Shown here: positions 17,989-26,519 of the stretch, one piece after another
Position numbering within the stretch: the stretch's first letter is position 1
Layout: each line of letters begins with the position of its first letter
Assembly: GCA_037442505.1 (NCBI GenBank)
Contig: JBBIPZ010000005.1
Location: 1-64,000, forward strand
Direction of reading: 5' to 3'
Source: JBBIPZ01 sp037442505 [NCBI: Deltaproteobacteria bacterium]
GTDB lineage: Bacteria > CALINM01
Length of the DNA: 64,000 bases
Notes under the pieces: generated by a model
The model's input: the letters and a program-made list of their open reading frames with translations, nothing else
Told to the model about the DNA's origin: nothing
The model's database searches: none
Translations under genes and position numbers: made by a program

Positions 17989-18339
17989 GGAGTTTGACTT
18001 CCTGAATAAACCTATTGTTACAGGTCTGCGTTGCCATAGATTCTTCGCTTTGTTCAGAAGCACAGCCAACAAAGTTTCTTCATCTTGAGGCTTAAAATGA
18101 CATAAACAGTATTTTTAACCAACGTCATAGAATGACCTCGATTGTTATGTTACTTTTTGGAAAAAGTTAAAACATTTTATGTTACCATAAGGTGAAAATA
18201 ATTTAGGCAAAACTGTAATTGTTCAACAATATCAATTAATTATCAAATTAGTATATGTCTTGCATAAAAATCGATAAATAAAATCTTTGTGTTATTGCGT
18301 TGGTTAATGTTTTTAAATAAAAATAAAATGAGCTAAAAA
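17989..18339. other. Non-coding stretch with repeat-like debris and small inverted repeats
   Basis: No credible gene. Bases around 18036-18110 contain AGATTCTTCGC near 18039, TTCAGAAGC, CATCTTGAGG and two GTCAT/ATGAC words, resembling a worn copy of the intergenic repeats with AGATTCTTCGC-N-CTCAGAATGAC found in many bacteria (from memory). At 18218-18230 is a perfect inverted repeat ATTGTT-C-AACAAT. Just after it, TATCAA occurs twice 11 bases apart (about 18230-18247), one helical turn, which could be a regulator site for the cytochrome gene at 18340. I see no sigma-54 promoter and no terminator. Confidence 0.3.
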
Positions 18340-18684
18340 GTGAAGAGGTTAGTTTTTACAGTGCTACTTTTTGCAACTTATGTTTTTGCAAAAATAGGTG
18401 GCAATAATATTATATTTAAAGTTGGTTTGGGTGATGTTACTTTTAGCCATGAAAAGCATGTAGAGATGGGGTTTTTGTGTAAAGTTTGCCATCACGATCC
18501 CTATCTAATGAAGGGCAAACACAAAAAGGTTTCTATTGCGGGAATGAATAAGGGAAAATCCTGTGGCAAATGTCATAATGGTAAAGAAGCCTTTACAACA
18601 AAAGGCAACTGCAAGATCTGTTATGTTAAAAGCAATAATATGTTGGAGGAAAAAAGCACCAAAATGGGAGATGTTGATAGATAA
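18340..18684 (+). CDS. Small c7-like multiheme cytochrome with one heme site lost
   Basis: A 114-residue exported protein (signal peptide about 1-17) of the triheme c7-like periplasmic cytochrome type. The usual order is VTFSHEKH with axial histidines, CKVCH at 47-51, CGKCH at 75-79, and a final CxxCH. Here the last motif reads C91-K-I-C94-Y95. A single base change (CAT to TAT) would turn the heme histidine into tyrosine, so only two hemes can be attached normally. The tail after it (VKSNNMLEEKSTKMGDVDR) is also longer than I expect. Start is GTG 18340 with no clear ribosome site. It sits alone between a regulator and an EAL relic in a decaying region, and may be on its way to a pseudogene or may still work as a diheme electron carrier. 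Confidence 0.75.
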   Translation: MKRLVFTVLLFATYVFAKIGGNNIIFKVGLGDVTFSHEKHVEMGFLCKVCHHDPYLMKGKHKKVSIAGMNKGKSCGKCHNGKEAFTTKGNCKICYVKSNNMLEEKSTKMGDVDR

Positions 18685-18791
18685 AAAAGGTGCATTATGT
18701 GTCAGGCATTTACAGCTCTTTCTATAGTGATAAGGTAAAGTTAATAAAAGCATATAATAAATAGGATGCTTTAAGCTCACTTTTTAATGCA

Positions 18792-19043
18792 TTTTAATCA
18801 AATAGTTTTTTAAAGGTAATTCCAGCAGAATTTGAGAAGTTAGAGGTGGATTTTGTAAAAAATATAAAATTTAGCAATAAAGACAGATTAATAATTGATG
18901 CTATTGTGGATGTTTGTAAGAAGAGTGATATAAAGATAATAGCCGAATATATCGAGGATATTGAAATATTGAATGAAGCGATGAATAAACAAATAGATTT
19001 TGGACAAGGCTTTTATTTAGATAAGCCCGAAATTGAAATGTAA
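18792..19043 (+). pseudogene. Relic of an EAL-domain (c-di-GMP phosphodiesterase) gene, 3' end only
   Basis: The frame reads SFLKVIPAEFEKLEVDFVKNI, then DRLIIDAIVDVCKKSDIKIIAEYIED and IDFGQGFYLDKPEIEM (landmarks, not continuous). These match the second half of EAL domains (the LK-IDGSFVKNI strand, the IIAEGVE strand and the VDYGQGYYFGKP end). The front half with the E-A-L motif is absent and the frame is closed by a TAA just upstream. Key residues are altered (AEYIE for AEGVE). An in-frame GTG at 18846 could in principle start a 65-residue product, but nothing suggests function. Confidence 0.7.
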
Positions 19044-19227
19044 AAATTTTGTATACCCAGGTATTTTTTGCAAGAGTCTTATGAGTAATTCTGAATCTTA
19101 CCTTGTGTATATGTTTGTTGATTGTCTTCCCGCCCCCATTTATTGAGTTGTTTCATTACTTAATAACTTTACAAAGGTCTTATTTAAATATTTTTGAAGA
19201 GAATAGGTTTATTCTATTTAAAACTTA

Positions 19228-19259
19228 ATTTTTATCTATAAAAACTATTAGATAAAAAT
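19228..19259. repeat. AT-rich perfect inverted repeat
   Basis: ATTTTTATCTA (19228-19238) and TAGATAAAAAT (19249-19259) are perfect 11-base arms around a 10-base spacer, 45 bases before the transglutaminase-like gene. It could be an operator or a weak hairpin in its leader. There is no G+C-rich stem as in a terminator. Confidence 0.35.
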
Positions 19260-19304
19260 GATATCAACAAATATAATCTTACTAAAAACATTCCAGGAGG
19301 TTAT

Positions 19305-20324
19305 ATGTTTAGAAAAAAATTTTTATTCTTTTTAACAGCATTAATAACAGTCTTTACTGTCTTTAGCAATTTGGAAGCGAAAGAGAGAAAAGTAAAAGTT
19401 ACTTTTCAAATTAATTTGAAAGCGCCAGCTGAGTCAAAGAATGTGAAACTATGGATTCCCTACCCTGTTTCAGACGAACATCAAGAAATTACAAACATAA
19501 AGATAAACGGGAACTTCAATTCACAGAATATTTACAAAGAGAGTAAATATGGCAATAACATATTATATGTAGAATGGGATGGATTGAGCACAGAAAGGAC
19601 ATTAACATATTCTTTTATTGTAAAAAGAAAAGAACACACCACAAAAGACTTTTCTAATAAAGAATTATCATTTTCAAAAAAAGAATTTAGTAAGTTCTTA
19701 GAGTTTACACCAAGTTTACCACCCACAGAAAAGGTAAAAAATTATGCCCAGAAGATAACAAAAGGCAAAAAAACAAATCTTGCAAAAGCAAGAGCAATTT
19801 ATGACTGGATAGTCGATAATATGTACAGAGATCCTAATGTAAAAGGTTGTGGACTTGGGATTGTTGATACTCTCCTTGATACAAGAGGGGGAAAATGTGG
19901 AGACATCAGTTCAGTCTTTGTAGCTTTATCAAGGGCTGCTGGCGTTCCAGCAAGAGAAATATTTGGTATCAGAATTCCTCAAGGAATGGAAGGAGATATG
20001 ACAAAGGCACAACACTGTTGGGCTGAGTTTTATCTGCCAGGCTATGGTTGGGTTGTTGTTGATCCAGCAGATGTAAGAAAGGCTATACTTGAGAAAAAAC
20101 TTACATTAGAACAGGCAAAACCTATTAGAGAATACTTCTTTGGAGCTGTAGATGAAAGCAGGATTGCTTATGGTACAGGAAGGGATATCATTTTAAACCC
20201 ACCACAAAAAGGACAACCCCTGAACTATTTTATGTATCCCCATGCAGAGGCTGATGGAAAGCTACTAAACGAAGACCTTTATGGATTTAATCTTGGTTAT
20301 AAAATAACATTTAAGGAGCTGTAA
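19305..20324 (+). CDS. Exported transglutaminase-like (papain-fold) protein
   Basis: A 339-residue protein with a signal peptide (about 1-25) and a transglutaminase-core domain in the second half. The catalytic triad can be placed at C198 (RGGKCGDISS), H237 (AQHCWAEFY) and D253 (VVVDPAD). The N-terminal half (30-135) is a beta-rich domain seen in other bacterial members (KLWIPYP, YVEWDG). In bacteria these proteins are usually peptidases or amidases rather than crosslinkers, acting in the periplasm. A very good ribosome site (CCAGGAGGT) precedes ATG 19305. It is first in a rightward group with a rhodanese, a YdjY-like protein and an Fe-S/TVP38 protein, though 131 bases separate it from the next gene, so its link to them is uncertain. 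Substrate unknown. Confidence 0.85.
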   Translation: MFRKKFLFFLTALITVFTVFSNLEAKERKVKVTFQINLKAPAESKNVKLWIPYPVSDEHQEITNIKINGNFNSQNIYKESKYGNNILYVEWDGLSTERTLTYSFIVKRKEHTTKDFSNKELSFSKKEFSKFLEFTPSLPPTEKVKNYAQKITKGKKTNLAKARAIYDWIVDNMYRDPNVKGCGLGIVDTLLDTRGGKCGDISSVFVALSRAAGVPAREIFGIRIPQGMEGDMTKAQHCWAEFYLPGYGWVVVDPADVRKAILEKKLTLEQAKPIREYFFGAVDESRIAYGTGRDIILNPPQKGQPLNYFMYPHAEADGKLLNEDLYGFNLGYKITFKEL

Positions 20325-20455
20325 AAAAACCAATACAAAACTTACAGATAATATTGACAAGTGGGAAATCACCTCTATGTCTTAGGAAGATAGTTGCTTT
20401 TATTAAGGATACCAAAGCAATTAAAAATATAAAAAAATTAAGAAGGAGGATTTAT

Positions 20456-20869
20456 ATGAAAAGGTTTTTTATATTAACAGTTCTGTATGTCTTTTCACTA
20501 ACCAATTTTGCATTTGCTGCAAATATGGTCAAGCCCGCTCTCTTCAAACAATGGCTTGAAAACAAAAAGCCACTAATAATAGTTGACATTCAGACAGCTG
20601 AAGAATTTTCCAAACATCACTTTGAAGGCTCTATTGAAACCAATGCATTTCCTGCTAAAACAGGCGAAGAAAAAGCAAAAATAGACAAAGCTTATAACAT
20701 AATTAAGAATTCAAGTGATGATGTTGTAATAATCTGTCCAAGAGGTAAAGGTGGGGCTATGAATACTTACGAATATCTAAAATCAAAAGGAGTCGATGAA
20801 AAAAGACTGTATATTCTTGAAGGTGGCATTCAAGGCTGGCCTTACAAAGAGGCACTGAAAGGAAAATAA
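20456..20869 (+). CDS. Exported single-domain rhodanese
   Basis: A 137-residue protein with a signal peptide (MKRFFILTVLYVFSLTNFAFA) and one rhodanese domain. The active-site cysteine is C94 in ICPRGKGG, a loop slightly different from the usual CxxGxRS. The domain start (LENKKPLIIVDIQTAEEFSKHHFEG) and end (LEGGIQGWP) are typical. It would transfer or trap sulfane sulfur (or selenium) in the periplasm. I place the start at ATG 20456, after AAGGAGGA, because this gives a clean signal peptide. The longer open frame from 20354 lacks a ribosome site. It is followed by a YdjY-like gene, and a rhodanese (YnjE) also accompanies ydjXYZ in E. coli, which supports a shared pathway. Confidence 0.88.
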   Translation: MKRFFILTVLYVFSLTNFAFAANMVKPALFKQWLENKKPLIIVDIQTAEEFSKHHFEGSIETNAFPAKTGEEKAKIDKAYNIIKNSSDDVVIICPRGKGGAMNTYEYLKSKGVDEKRLYILEGGIQGWPYKEALKGK

Positions 20870-21040
20870 AGATCAATCAGTTAAGCTTTAAGAATACATC
20901 TATCCAAAATGGGGGCAGATAACTTCAAATTGTTGTTATATGCAAAAAACTGAATTTGGTAAAGCTGCTTATAGTAAAAAAATTATCAAAAGACAAAGGG
21001 CCTAAAAGCTTGTTAAAATAAAGTTTAATGGAGGGTTAGT

Positions 21041-21697
21041 ATGATTAGAAGATTATTTTCAATTTTTCATCTTGTTTTAGTAGTGTTGATAACTATGATT
21101 TATTTATCTTCAAATTCATTTGCCCTAATGCTACCCACAAAAGAAAAACCCCTGATTATTGATGAAAAAAATAAAAGAGTACTCATTTATACAGAAGTTA
21201 ATGAAATGAACGTGCATCAGTCGAATGTTCATTGGGGAGTTGTATTTATTGGAGGTAAATTTCAGGATAGGGCAATTCTTAAATCTTATGCCCATCATCT
21301 TGATTTTCATGATGCACTCATAAAAATAGGTCTGAAACCAGGAAATAACCTTAATAAAAACACAATAGGACAATATGTCCAGGGTGATAGTCTGGAAATA
21401 AAAGCAATTATCCCACCTTCAATGAATGAGTATTATCTTAATGAAATCTTTTATGACGAAGCTGGCAAGGGTTTTAATATCAAATTCGGTGGTAATAGAA
21501 AGGCATCAGGAGAAAATAATACTGGCTGTATCACATGTTTAGAAAGCTGTTGGATAAGTATTACAAGCAATGCAAATTATCCACAGACAGGTTCGATAAA
21601 AAGATTTATTAATCCTAACTCGCGATTTAAAGGTAAGGCAGATGTTTTGCCTTCTGATGGCAAACCTGTAATTTTGATATATAAACTAAAACAATAA
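21041..21697 (+). CDS. YdjY-like exported protein
   Basis: A 218-residue protein with an N-terminal membrane/signal segment (about 8-28). The centre (PLIIDEKNKRVLIYTEVN, VHWGVVFIGGKF, FHDALIKIGLKPGNNL) follows the pattern I know from YdjY-domain proteins. Near the end are three close cysteines, C163, C166 and C170 (GCITCLESC), which might bind metal or an Fe-S cluster. ATG 21041 follows GGAGGG. The next gene starts six bases after its stop. In E. coli ydjY lies between two TVP38-type genes and upstream of the rhodanese ynjE. Here the same three families occur in one short cluster. The biochemical role is unknown; a link to sulfur or selenium oxyanion metabolism is a guess based on that context. 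Confidence 0.65.
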   Translation: MIRRLFSIFHLVLVVLITMIYLSSNSFALMLPTKEKPLIIDEKNKRVLIYTEVNEMNVHQSNVHWGVVFIGGKFQDRAILKSYAHHLDFHDALIKIGLKPGNNLNKNTIGQYVQGDSLEIKAIIPPSMNEYYLNEIFYDEAGKGFNIKFGGNRKASGENNTGCITCLESCWISITSNANYPQTGSIKRFINPNSRFKGKADVLPSDGKPVILIYKLKQ

Positions 21698-21703
21698 AAA
21701 TTT

Positions 21704-23404
21704 ATGACTACCACCCCATTTTTTAACAACTTTTTACAAGATTGTACATCCTGTGGGGCATGCAAAGAGGCATGCCCTTTTTTGGAAAAATTTGGAACTC
21801 CCAACACAATTATTTTATCTAAATCCGAGGATGTGTTTCTCTGCACAAACTGCAAGGCCTGTGATAGCCTGTGTCCTTATGAATTATTACCATCTGAAGC
21901 CCTCTACTCATTAAAAATGGAACTAATAAAGAGTCCAAACCTATCTCATAAAACAAAGGAACTTATTAAATCATCCCAAGCCTTCGTATCGAGAGGGCAT
22001 AGCTTCCCATTCTCTTATTATGCTTATTGTGATGTAGCCTTTTGGCCTGGATGCTCTCTGATGGGCACAAGCCCTGCGCTGGTAAACAAGATTATCGGAT
22101 TATCAAAACGCAAATATGGAAAAATCGGAATTGCCATTGACTGTTGTTTTGATCCCCTATTTCATCATGGAGATTTGGATGCAGTGAAATCTGCATCAGA
22201 AAGAATAAAAGAGAGGCTTAATAGGCATGGAATTAAAAAGCTCATTTTCGGCTGTACAAATTGTAAAAAAATTTTTTCACTATTCATTTCAGAGATAGAA
22301 ACAGAGCATATCCTTGAGGCAATTGAAGATAAAAGGACACTTAATTCATCTCTAAGTTTAAAAAACATCTATCTCCATCATCCCTGTCCTTCTTTTAGAT
22401 TTGATAATATTAGGCAAAAATCAAAAGAAATTGTTTCAAACACTGCTAACATAAGCGGACAATCCAACTTACCATCATGTTGCGGGCTTGGTGGTGGCTC
22501 GCATGCTCTATCAGAAAGCCTTTCAGATGATTTCAGTCATAGGGTCGTCAAAGAGTCAAAAGAAAATCCCATAATTACATACTGCATGGGATGCAAAAAC
22601 AAATTTTTAAAAAATGGCAAAGAAGCATATCATATCCTTGAGTTGATTACAGAATGCAAGCCTTTAAAACAACCTGTTTCTTCAGGCGCCAAATGGGTAA
22701 ATAGATTTATTTTTTCGGTCACTCAGAGATTAAAGAACAAGAAATTTTTACTTGCTATCGCTTTAATTTTTACAATAATGCTTGCTACCTATTTAAGAAA
22801 GATTGGGTATATTTCTGCAGAATTAATTTTTGAATTTATCAAGCAGAATAAACTTCTTGCCCCTGCTTTATTCATTGCAATATATTCAATAGGACCAGGT
22901 TTATTCATACCCAGCCTTCCACTTACTATTGGTGCAGGGGTGTTATGGGGCCCATTTTGGGGAGTTATTTTTTCTATAACAGGTGCTACTATTGGCGCAT
23001 CGGTACCATTTTTAATCTCAAGATATATTTTGGCAGATGCTATAAAAGAGAAATTAAGTTATGCCAAATGGGAATTTTTAAAAGAAAAGGTTGAGCGACA
23101 TGGCTGGAAGGCAGTGGCATTTACAAGAATTGTGCCCATATTCCCCTATCCAGTACTTAATTACCTTTTTGGTATAACTCCCATACCATTTTTACATTAC
23201 CTATGGTCAACTTTTGTTTTTATGCTTCCTGCGTGTATTGCCTATGTTGCTTTTGGTAGCTCAATGGGAGAATTAATACTTAAAGGTAACGTAAAAGGTT
23301 TAGTAACTGGCATACTGATAGCATCAATTGCAATGCTAACACCTTTTTTGATCAAGCCTTTATTCAGAAAAAAATTACATTTTGAAGAAAAAAATAAAGA
23401 TTGA
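21704..23404 (+). CDS. Fusion of an Fe-S/HdrB-like electron-transfer protein with a TVP38/DedA-like membrane protein
   Basis: A 566-residue two-part protein. Residues 10-60 hold two 4Fe-4S motifs (C14, C17, C20, C24 and C47, C50, C53, C57). Residues 60-310 resemble the GlpC/HdrB/HdrD cysteine-rich region (FWPGCSLMG, HHPCPSF, CCGLGGGSH, CMGCKNKF), which in heterodisulfide reductases carries a noncubane cluster or handles thiols. Residues 335-560 are a TVP38/TMEM64 (SNARE-associated, DedA superfamily) membrane domain with about six segments and the family marks FIPSLPLTIGAGVLWGP, the re-entrant AFTRIVPIFPYPVLNYLFG and GATIGASVPF. In E. coli the TVP38 proteins YdjX and YdjZ are separate and lack the Fe-S part. 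The join suggests electrons or thiol chemistry delivered at the membrane. Upstream genes are YdjY-like and a rhodanese. Each domain is clear; the combined function is unknown. Confidence 0.85.
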   Translation: MTTTPFFNNFLQDCTSCGACKEACPFLEKFGTPNTIILSKSEDVFLCTNCKACDSLCPYELLPSEALYSLKMELIKSPNLSHKTKELIKSSQAFVSRGHSFPFSYYAYCDVAFWPGCSLMGTSPALVNKIIGLSKRKYGKIGIAIDCCFDPLFHHGDLDAVKSASERIKERLNRHGIKKLIFGCTNCKKIFSLFISEIETEHILEAIEDKRTLNSSLSLKNIYLHHPCPSFRFDNIRQKSKEIVSNTANISGQSNLPSCCGLGGGSHALSESLSDDFSHRVVKESKENPIITYCMGCKNKFLKNGKEAYHILELITECKPLKQPVSSGAKWVNRFIFSVTQRLKNKKFLLAIALIFTIMLATYLRKIGYISAELIFEFIKQNKLLAPALFIAIYSIGPGLFIPSLPLTIGAGVLWGPFWGVIFSITGATIGASVPFLISRYILADAIKEKLSYAKWEFLKEKVERHGWKAVAFTRIVPIFPYPVLNYLFGITPIPFLHYLWSTFVFMLPACIAYVAFGSSMGELILKGNVKGLVTGILIASIAMLTPFLIKPLFRKKLHFEEKNKD

Positions 23405-23573
23405 TGATTTCAAAAATTGTTTACAATAAATCACAGATATCATCAATGTATAATTCAACTAAAAAGAGTAAATTTCATCATTAAAAATTCCATTAATATG
23501 TTCTATTATCTGGAAATTTTTTTCTCTTCCTCTTTATTACAGTTTATTTTTTCTTTATATAAATTAAGATACC

Positions 23574-24504
23574 TCATCTGATTAACACTTCACAGTCCAT
23601 AAACAAAAGGTTGCTTTTTTTGGAAATTGCTTCTTCTAAACGTTTTACAGAAATTTTAAGATACTCTTCTTCAAGATCAATCCCTACATACTTTCTATTT
23701 AATAACACTGCAGCCACACCTGTGGTTGAACTTCCACAAAAGGGGTCTAAGATTAAATCGCCAACTTTAGTAGAAGCAAGGATTATCATTTTTAATAACT
23801 CGAGAGGTTTTTGTGTAGGATGTTTGCCAAATTTTTTTTCCTCTGCAGAAGGTGCAGAAATTTCCCACAGGTTTCTCATCTGTTTTCCATTATTAAGTTT
23901 TTTTCATTAATTCATAGTTAAAATAATGCTTGCTCTTTTTATTCTTAGCAGCCCATAAAACAATTTCAGTAGAATGAGTAAAATATCTGCAGGAAAGATT
24001 GGGAGGTGCATTCCTCTTATACCAGATAATATCGTTTAATATCTTAAAACCAAGCTCTTGCATTGCAAAGCCAACAGAATAGATAATATGTGTTGTCCCT
24101 GATACCCATATAGTACCATCAGGTTTTAATACACGCTGACATGCCTTTAACCATTGAAGATTAAAATTATGGTTCTCTTTCACCCCTTTAGAGATGTCCC
24201 AAACTCCTTTGTTAACAGAAACCATTTTGCCAGAATGACAGGTAATTCCACCATTAGAAAGAAAATAGGGGGGATCAGCAAAAATCATATCAACAGTATT
24301 TTCTCTTGCCCTGTTCAAAATTTCTATACAATCACCTTTGAGAAGTCTGATAGAGCTTCTTGGTTCATCATAATATATTAGATAATTTCCCTGCTTACTA
24401 GTATTGTAATTTGTACTTTCCTCAGGAACTGAAAAAGCAAAAGGGTCATTCTCTTCTTTTGTAAAATTATAGACATTATTTTTATCTGATTTTTTACTTT
24501 TCAT
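23574..24504 (-). pseudogene. DpnA-like DNA adenine methyltransferase, split by a one-base frameshift
   Basis: The gene reads leftward from ATG 24504. The first 203 codons hold the catalytic FADPPYFLSNGG motif (DPPY) and family marks GKMVSVNKGVWD, IWVSGTTHIIYS and SCRYFTHSTE. The frame then stops at 23893. The rest (GKHPTQKPLELL and the SAM-binding DPFCGSSTTGVAA) continues in another frame to 23574. The two join perfectly (ELMKKLNNGKQMRNLWEI) if one A is removed from a run of seven at 23898-23904. With DPPY before the SAM motif it is a beta-class enzyme, most like the GATC N6-adenine methyltransferases of the DpnA/M.DpnIIB kind. No restriction enzyme gene is adjacent. The shift may be a homopolymer sequencing error, a real mutation or a phase switch. 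Confidence 0.85.
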
Positions 24505-24549
24505 AATTTAGTATTATTTATCAACTGATTTCAGTTTGCAAACAAATAT

Positions 24550-25284
24550 TTATTTTATACTTCTCTTCAGTTGAACAGGTTGAGACTCTTTCCCCCTGAT
24601 TTTTAGATTAAGCATTTCTACAAAAACAGAGAAGCCCATTGCAAAATAAATATATCCTCTTGGTATATGAAACTTAAGTCCATCCCCTACAAGTGCAAAA
24701 CCTACAAGTAAAAGGAAGCTTAATGCTAAAATTTTTATTGTGGGATGTCTATCTACAAAGTCACTTATAAAACCGCTAAATCCCATCATAAAGAAAACTG
24801 CAATTATAACTGCAACAATCATTAGCCATATCTTATTTGCCATACCGATGGCGGTTATTACCGAGTCAAGTGAAAAAACTATGTCAATAATCGCTATTTG
24901 TAGCATAATCAATACAAAAGATGAAAAAACGCCTGCCTTTCTTTCCTCTTCTTTGCCTTCCAGTTTGTTATGAATTTCGAGAGTACTTTTAGCAAGCAAA
25001 AAAAGCCCTCCAGCAACAAGAATTATATCTCTACCAGAAAAATCCCATTTGAAAATAGTAAAAAGAGGAGTGGTAAGTTTCATAAGAAAGGTTAAAGAAA
25101 ATAGCAGAAGTATTCTTGTTATAAGAGCTAAAGTAAGCCCTAAAATTCTACCTTTATTCTGTTTTTCTCGAGGCAACCTTCCTACTAATAGGGAAATGAA
25201 AATTATATTATCAATTCCAAGAACTATTTCAAGTGAAGTCAATGTTACCAGTGCAACAATATCATTAAAACTTACAAACTCCAT
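24550..25284 (-). CDS. TerC-family integral membrane protein
   Basis: A 244-residue membrane protein with seven or so hydrophobic segments. The paired acidic motifs of the TerC/YoaE/Alx family are present: EIVLGIDNIIFISLL in the first segment and IIDIVFSLDSVITAIG in the fourth, with charged residues inside the membrane that are thought to carry metal ions. The family includes manganese exporters and tellurium-resistance proteins; this member has the short form without CBS domains. It is transcribed leftward, away from glyQ. I looked for a manganese (yybP-ykoY) riboswitch upstream and found none. It precedes the methyltransferase relic by 45 bases, but a functional link is unlikely. Confidence 0.88.
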   Translation of the reverse strand: MEFVSFNDIVALVTLTSLEIVLGIDNIIFISLLVGRLPREKQNKGRILGLTLALITRILLLFSLTFLMKLTTPLFTIFKWDFSGRDIILVAGGLFLLAKSTLEIHNKLEGKEEERKAGVFSSFVLIMLQIAIIDIVFSLDSVITAIGMANKIWLMIVAVIIAVFFMMGFSGFISDFVDRHPTIKILALSFLLLVGFALVGDGLKFHIPRGYIYFAMGFSVFVEMLNLKIRGKESQPVQLKRSIK

Positions 25285-25643
25285 AGGCTACCCTCACATT
25301 TTTTATTCGTAGACATTATATATCGGTATGGACATATTTACCAGTTTTAGATTTTAGAAAGATTGTAATATCATATTTTATTTTAAGCAAGTATTCCATC
25401 TGTTTTATTTGCAAACAAAAGAACATATAGGTTAATGACAATTTTAGACTTTTTTAGTTTATAAAAGTATTTTAATCAGTTAATATTACTAACTTTCAGT
25501 ACAATCAAAATTATTATTATCATCTAAAGTTTTTTCTGAAAACTGATCAGTATGACTATACCTATCTTGGGGAAAAAATCAATTTCAAGTTGACTTTTTT
25601 GCGTTGAATGTGTTACATTTTCAAAACTTTAAGGGGGTTTGTA
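25285..25643. other. Divergent intergenic region between the TerC-family gene and glyQ
   Basis: AT-rich and without a credible gene. The right end (25573-25643) is the glyQ promoter and leader, which is duplicated in decayed form at 10413. The left end holds the GAGGG ribosome site of the TerC-family gene. There is no T-box leader (no stem-loop series with a specifier and no terminator before glyQ), and no recognisable riboswitch for either gene. Confidence 0.5.
25590..25619 (+). promoter_or_regulatory. glyQ-glyS-ppdK promoter
   Basis: TTGACT at 25590-25595 and TACATT at 25614-25619 are 18 bases apart, and TG at 25611-25612 gives an extended -10. The ribosome site AAGGGGG follows at 25631-25637, before ATG 25644. 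The existence of a second, decayed copy of exactly this segment supports its being a discrete promoter unit. Confidence 0.6.
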
Positions 25644-26519
25644 ATGACTTTTCAAAAACTAATTTTAACTCTTCAAAACTTTTGGTCAGAGAGAGGTTGC
25701 ATAATTGGGCAGCCATATGATATCGAAGTAGGTGCAGGAACTTCTAATCCACATACTTTTTTGCGAGTTTTGGGGCCTGAACCATGGAATGTAGCTTATG
25801 TTGAACCATCAAGAAGACCTACCGATGGAAGATATGGCGAAAATCCTAACAGACTTCAACATTATTATCAGTTTCAGGTGATTTTAAAGCCATCACCTCT
25901 TGAAATTCAGGAAATATACCTGGATAGTTTAAAAGCCATAGGTATAGATCCATTGGCACATGATATCAGATTTGTAGAGGACGACTGGGAATCACCTACA
26001 TTAGGTGCCTGGGGACTTGGCTGGGAAGTTTGGCTGGATGGTATGGAAATTACTCAGTTTACATACTTTCAACAAGCGGGTGGCATCGATCTCAAACCAA
26101 ATTCTGGAGAGATAACTTATGGATTGGAAAGGATTGCGATGTACTTGCAGGGCGTTGATAACGTTTATGACCTAAAATGGAATGATACTGTGACTTACAG
26201 AGATGTTCATCATAAAGGAGAGGTTGAGTGGTCTTATTATAATTTTGAAAAGGCAGACATTAACGCACTCTTTCAGTTGTTCGGTATTTACGAAGCCGAA
26301 TCAAAGCGTATGATAGAAGAGGGGCTTTGTTTTCCGGCTTATGATTATTGTCTTAAATGTTCTCATACTTTTAATCTCTTAGACGCCAGAAACGCAATAT
26401 CCGTTGCTGAAAGAACAGCATTTATTGGAAGGATAAGAGTGCTTGCAAAGGGGTGTGCTGAGTTATATCTGAAGGGACGAGAAGAGCTTGGTTTTCCTAT
26501 GTTAAAGGGGGATAAATAA
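25644..26519 (+). CDS. glyQ: Glycyl-tRNA synthetase alpha subunit
   Basis: A 291-residue catalytic subunit of the bacterial alpha2-beta2 glycyl-tRNA synthetase, which activates glycine and forms Gly-tRNA with GlyS. The family core is unmistakable ([77 protein letters not shown]). Start ATG 25644 gives the normal [14 protein letters not shown] opening and follows AAGGGGG; the earlier in-frame start would add an unsupported tail. The stop overlaps the glyS start by one base (TAATG). Length is normal. Confidence 0.98.
   Translation: MTFQKLILTLQNFWSERGCIIGQPYDIEVGAGTSNPHTFLRVLGPEPWNVAYVEPSRRPTDGRYGENPNRLQHYYQFQVILKPSPLEIQEIYLDSLKAIGIDPLAHDIRFVEDDWESPTLGAWGLGWEVWLDGMEITQFTYFQQAGGIDLKPNSGEITYGLERIAMYLQGVDNVYDLKWNDTVTYRDVHHKGEVEWSYYNFEKADINALFQLFGIYEAESKRMIEEGLCFPAYDYCLKCSHTFNLLDARNAISVAERTAFIGRIRVLAKGCAELYLKGREELGFPMLKGDK

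Noticed and set aside
17989-18339. Sigma-54 promoter controlled by the 16648 regulator
   Set aside because: No GG-N10-GC with TGGCA/TTGC character occurs. The best candidates have the wrong spacing (for example GG-N8-GC near 18022).
23893-23910. Programmed ribosomal frameshift in the methyltransferase gene
   Set aside because: Restoring the frame needs skipping one base (+1). The A-run is not in the zero-frame arrangement of a -1 slippery heptamer, and seven A is short for transcriptional slippage. A real indel or sequencing error is simpler.
25285-25643. Manganese (yybP-ykoY) riboswitch before the TerC-family gene or a T-box before glyQ
   Set aside because: No conserved helices, specifier loop or terminator/antiterminator pair could be found on either strand.
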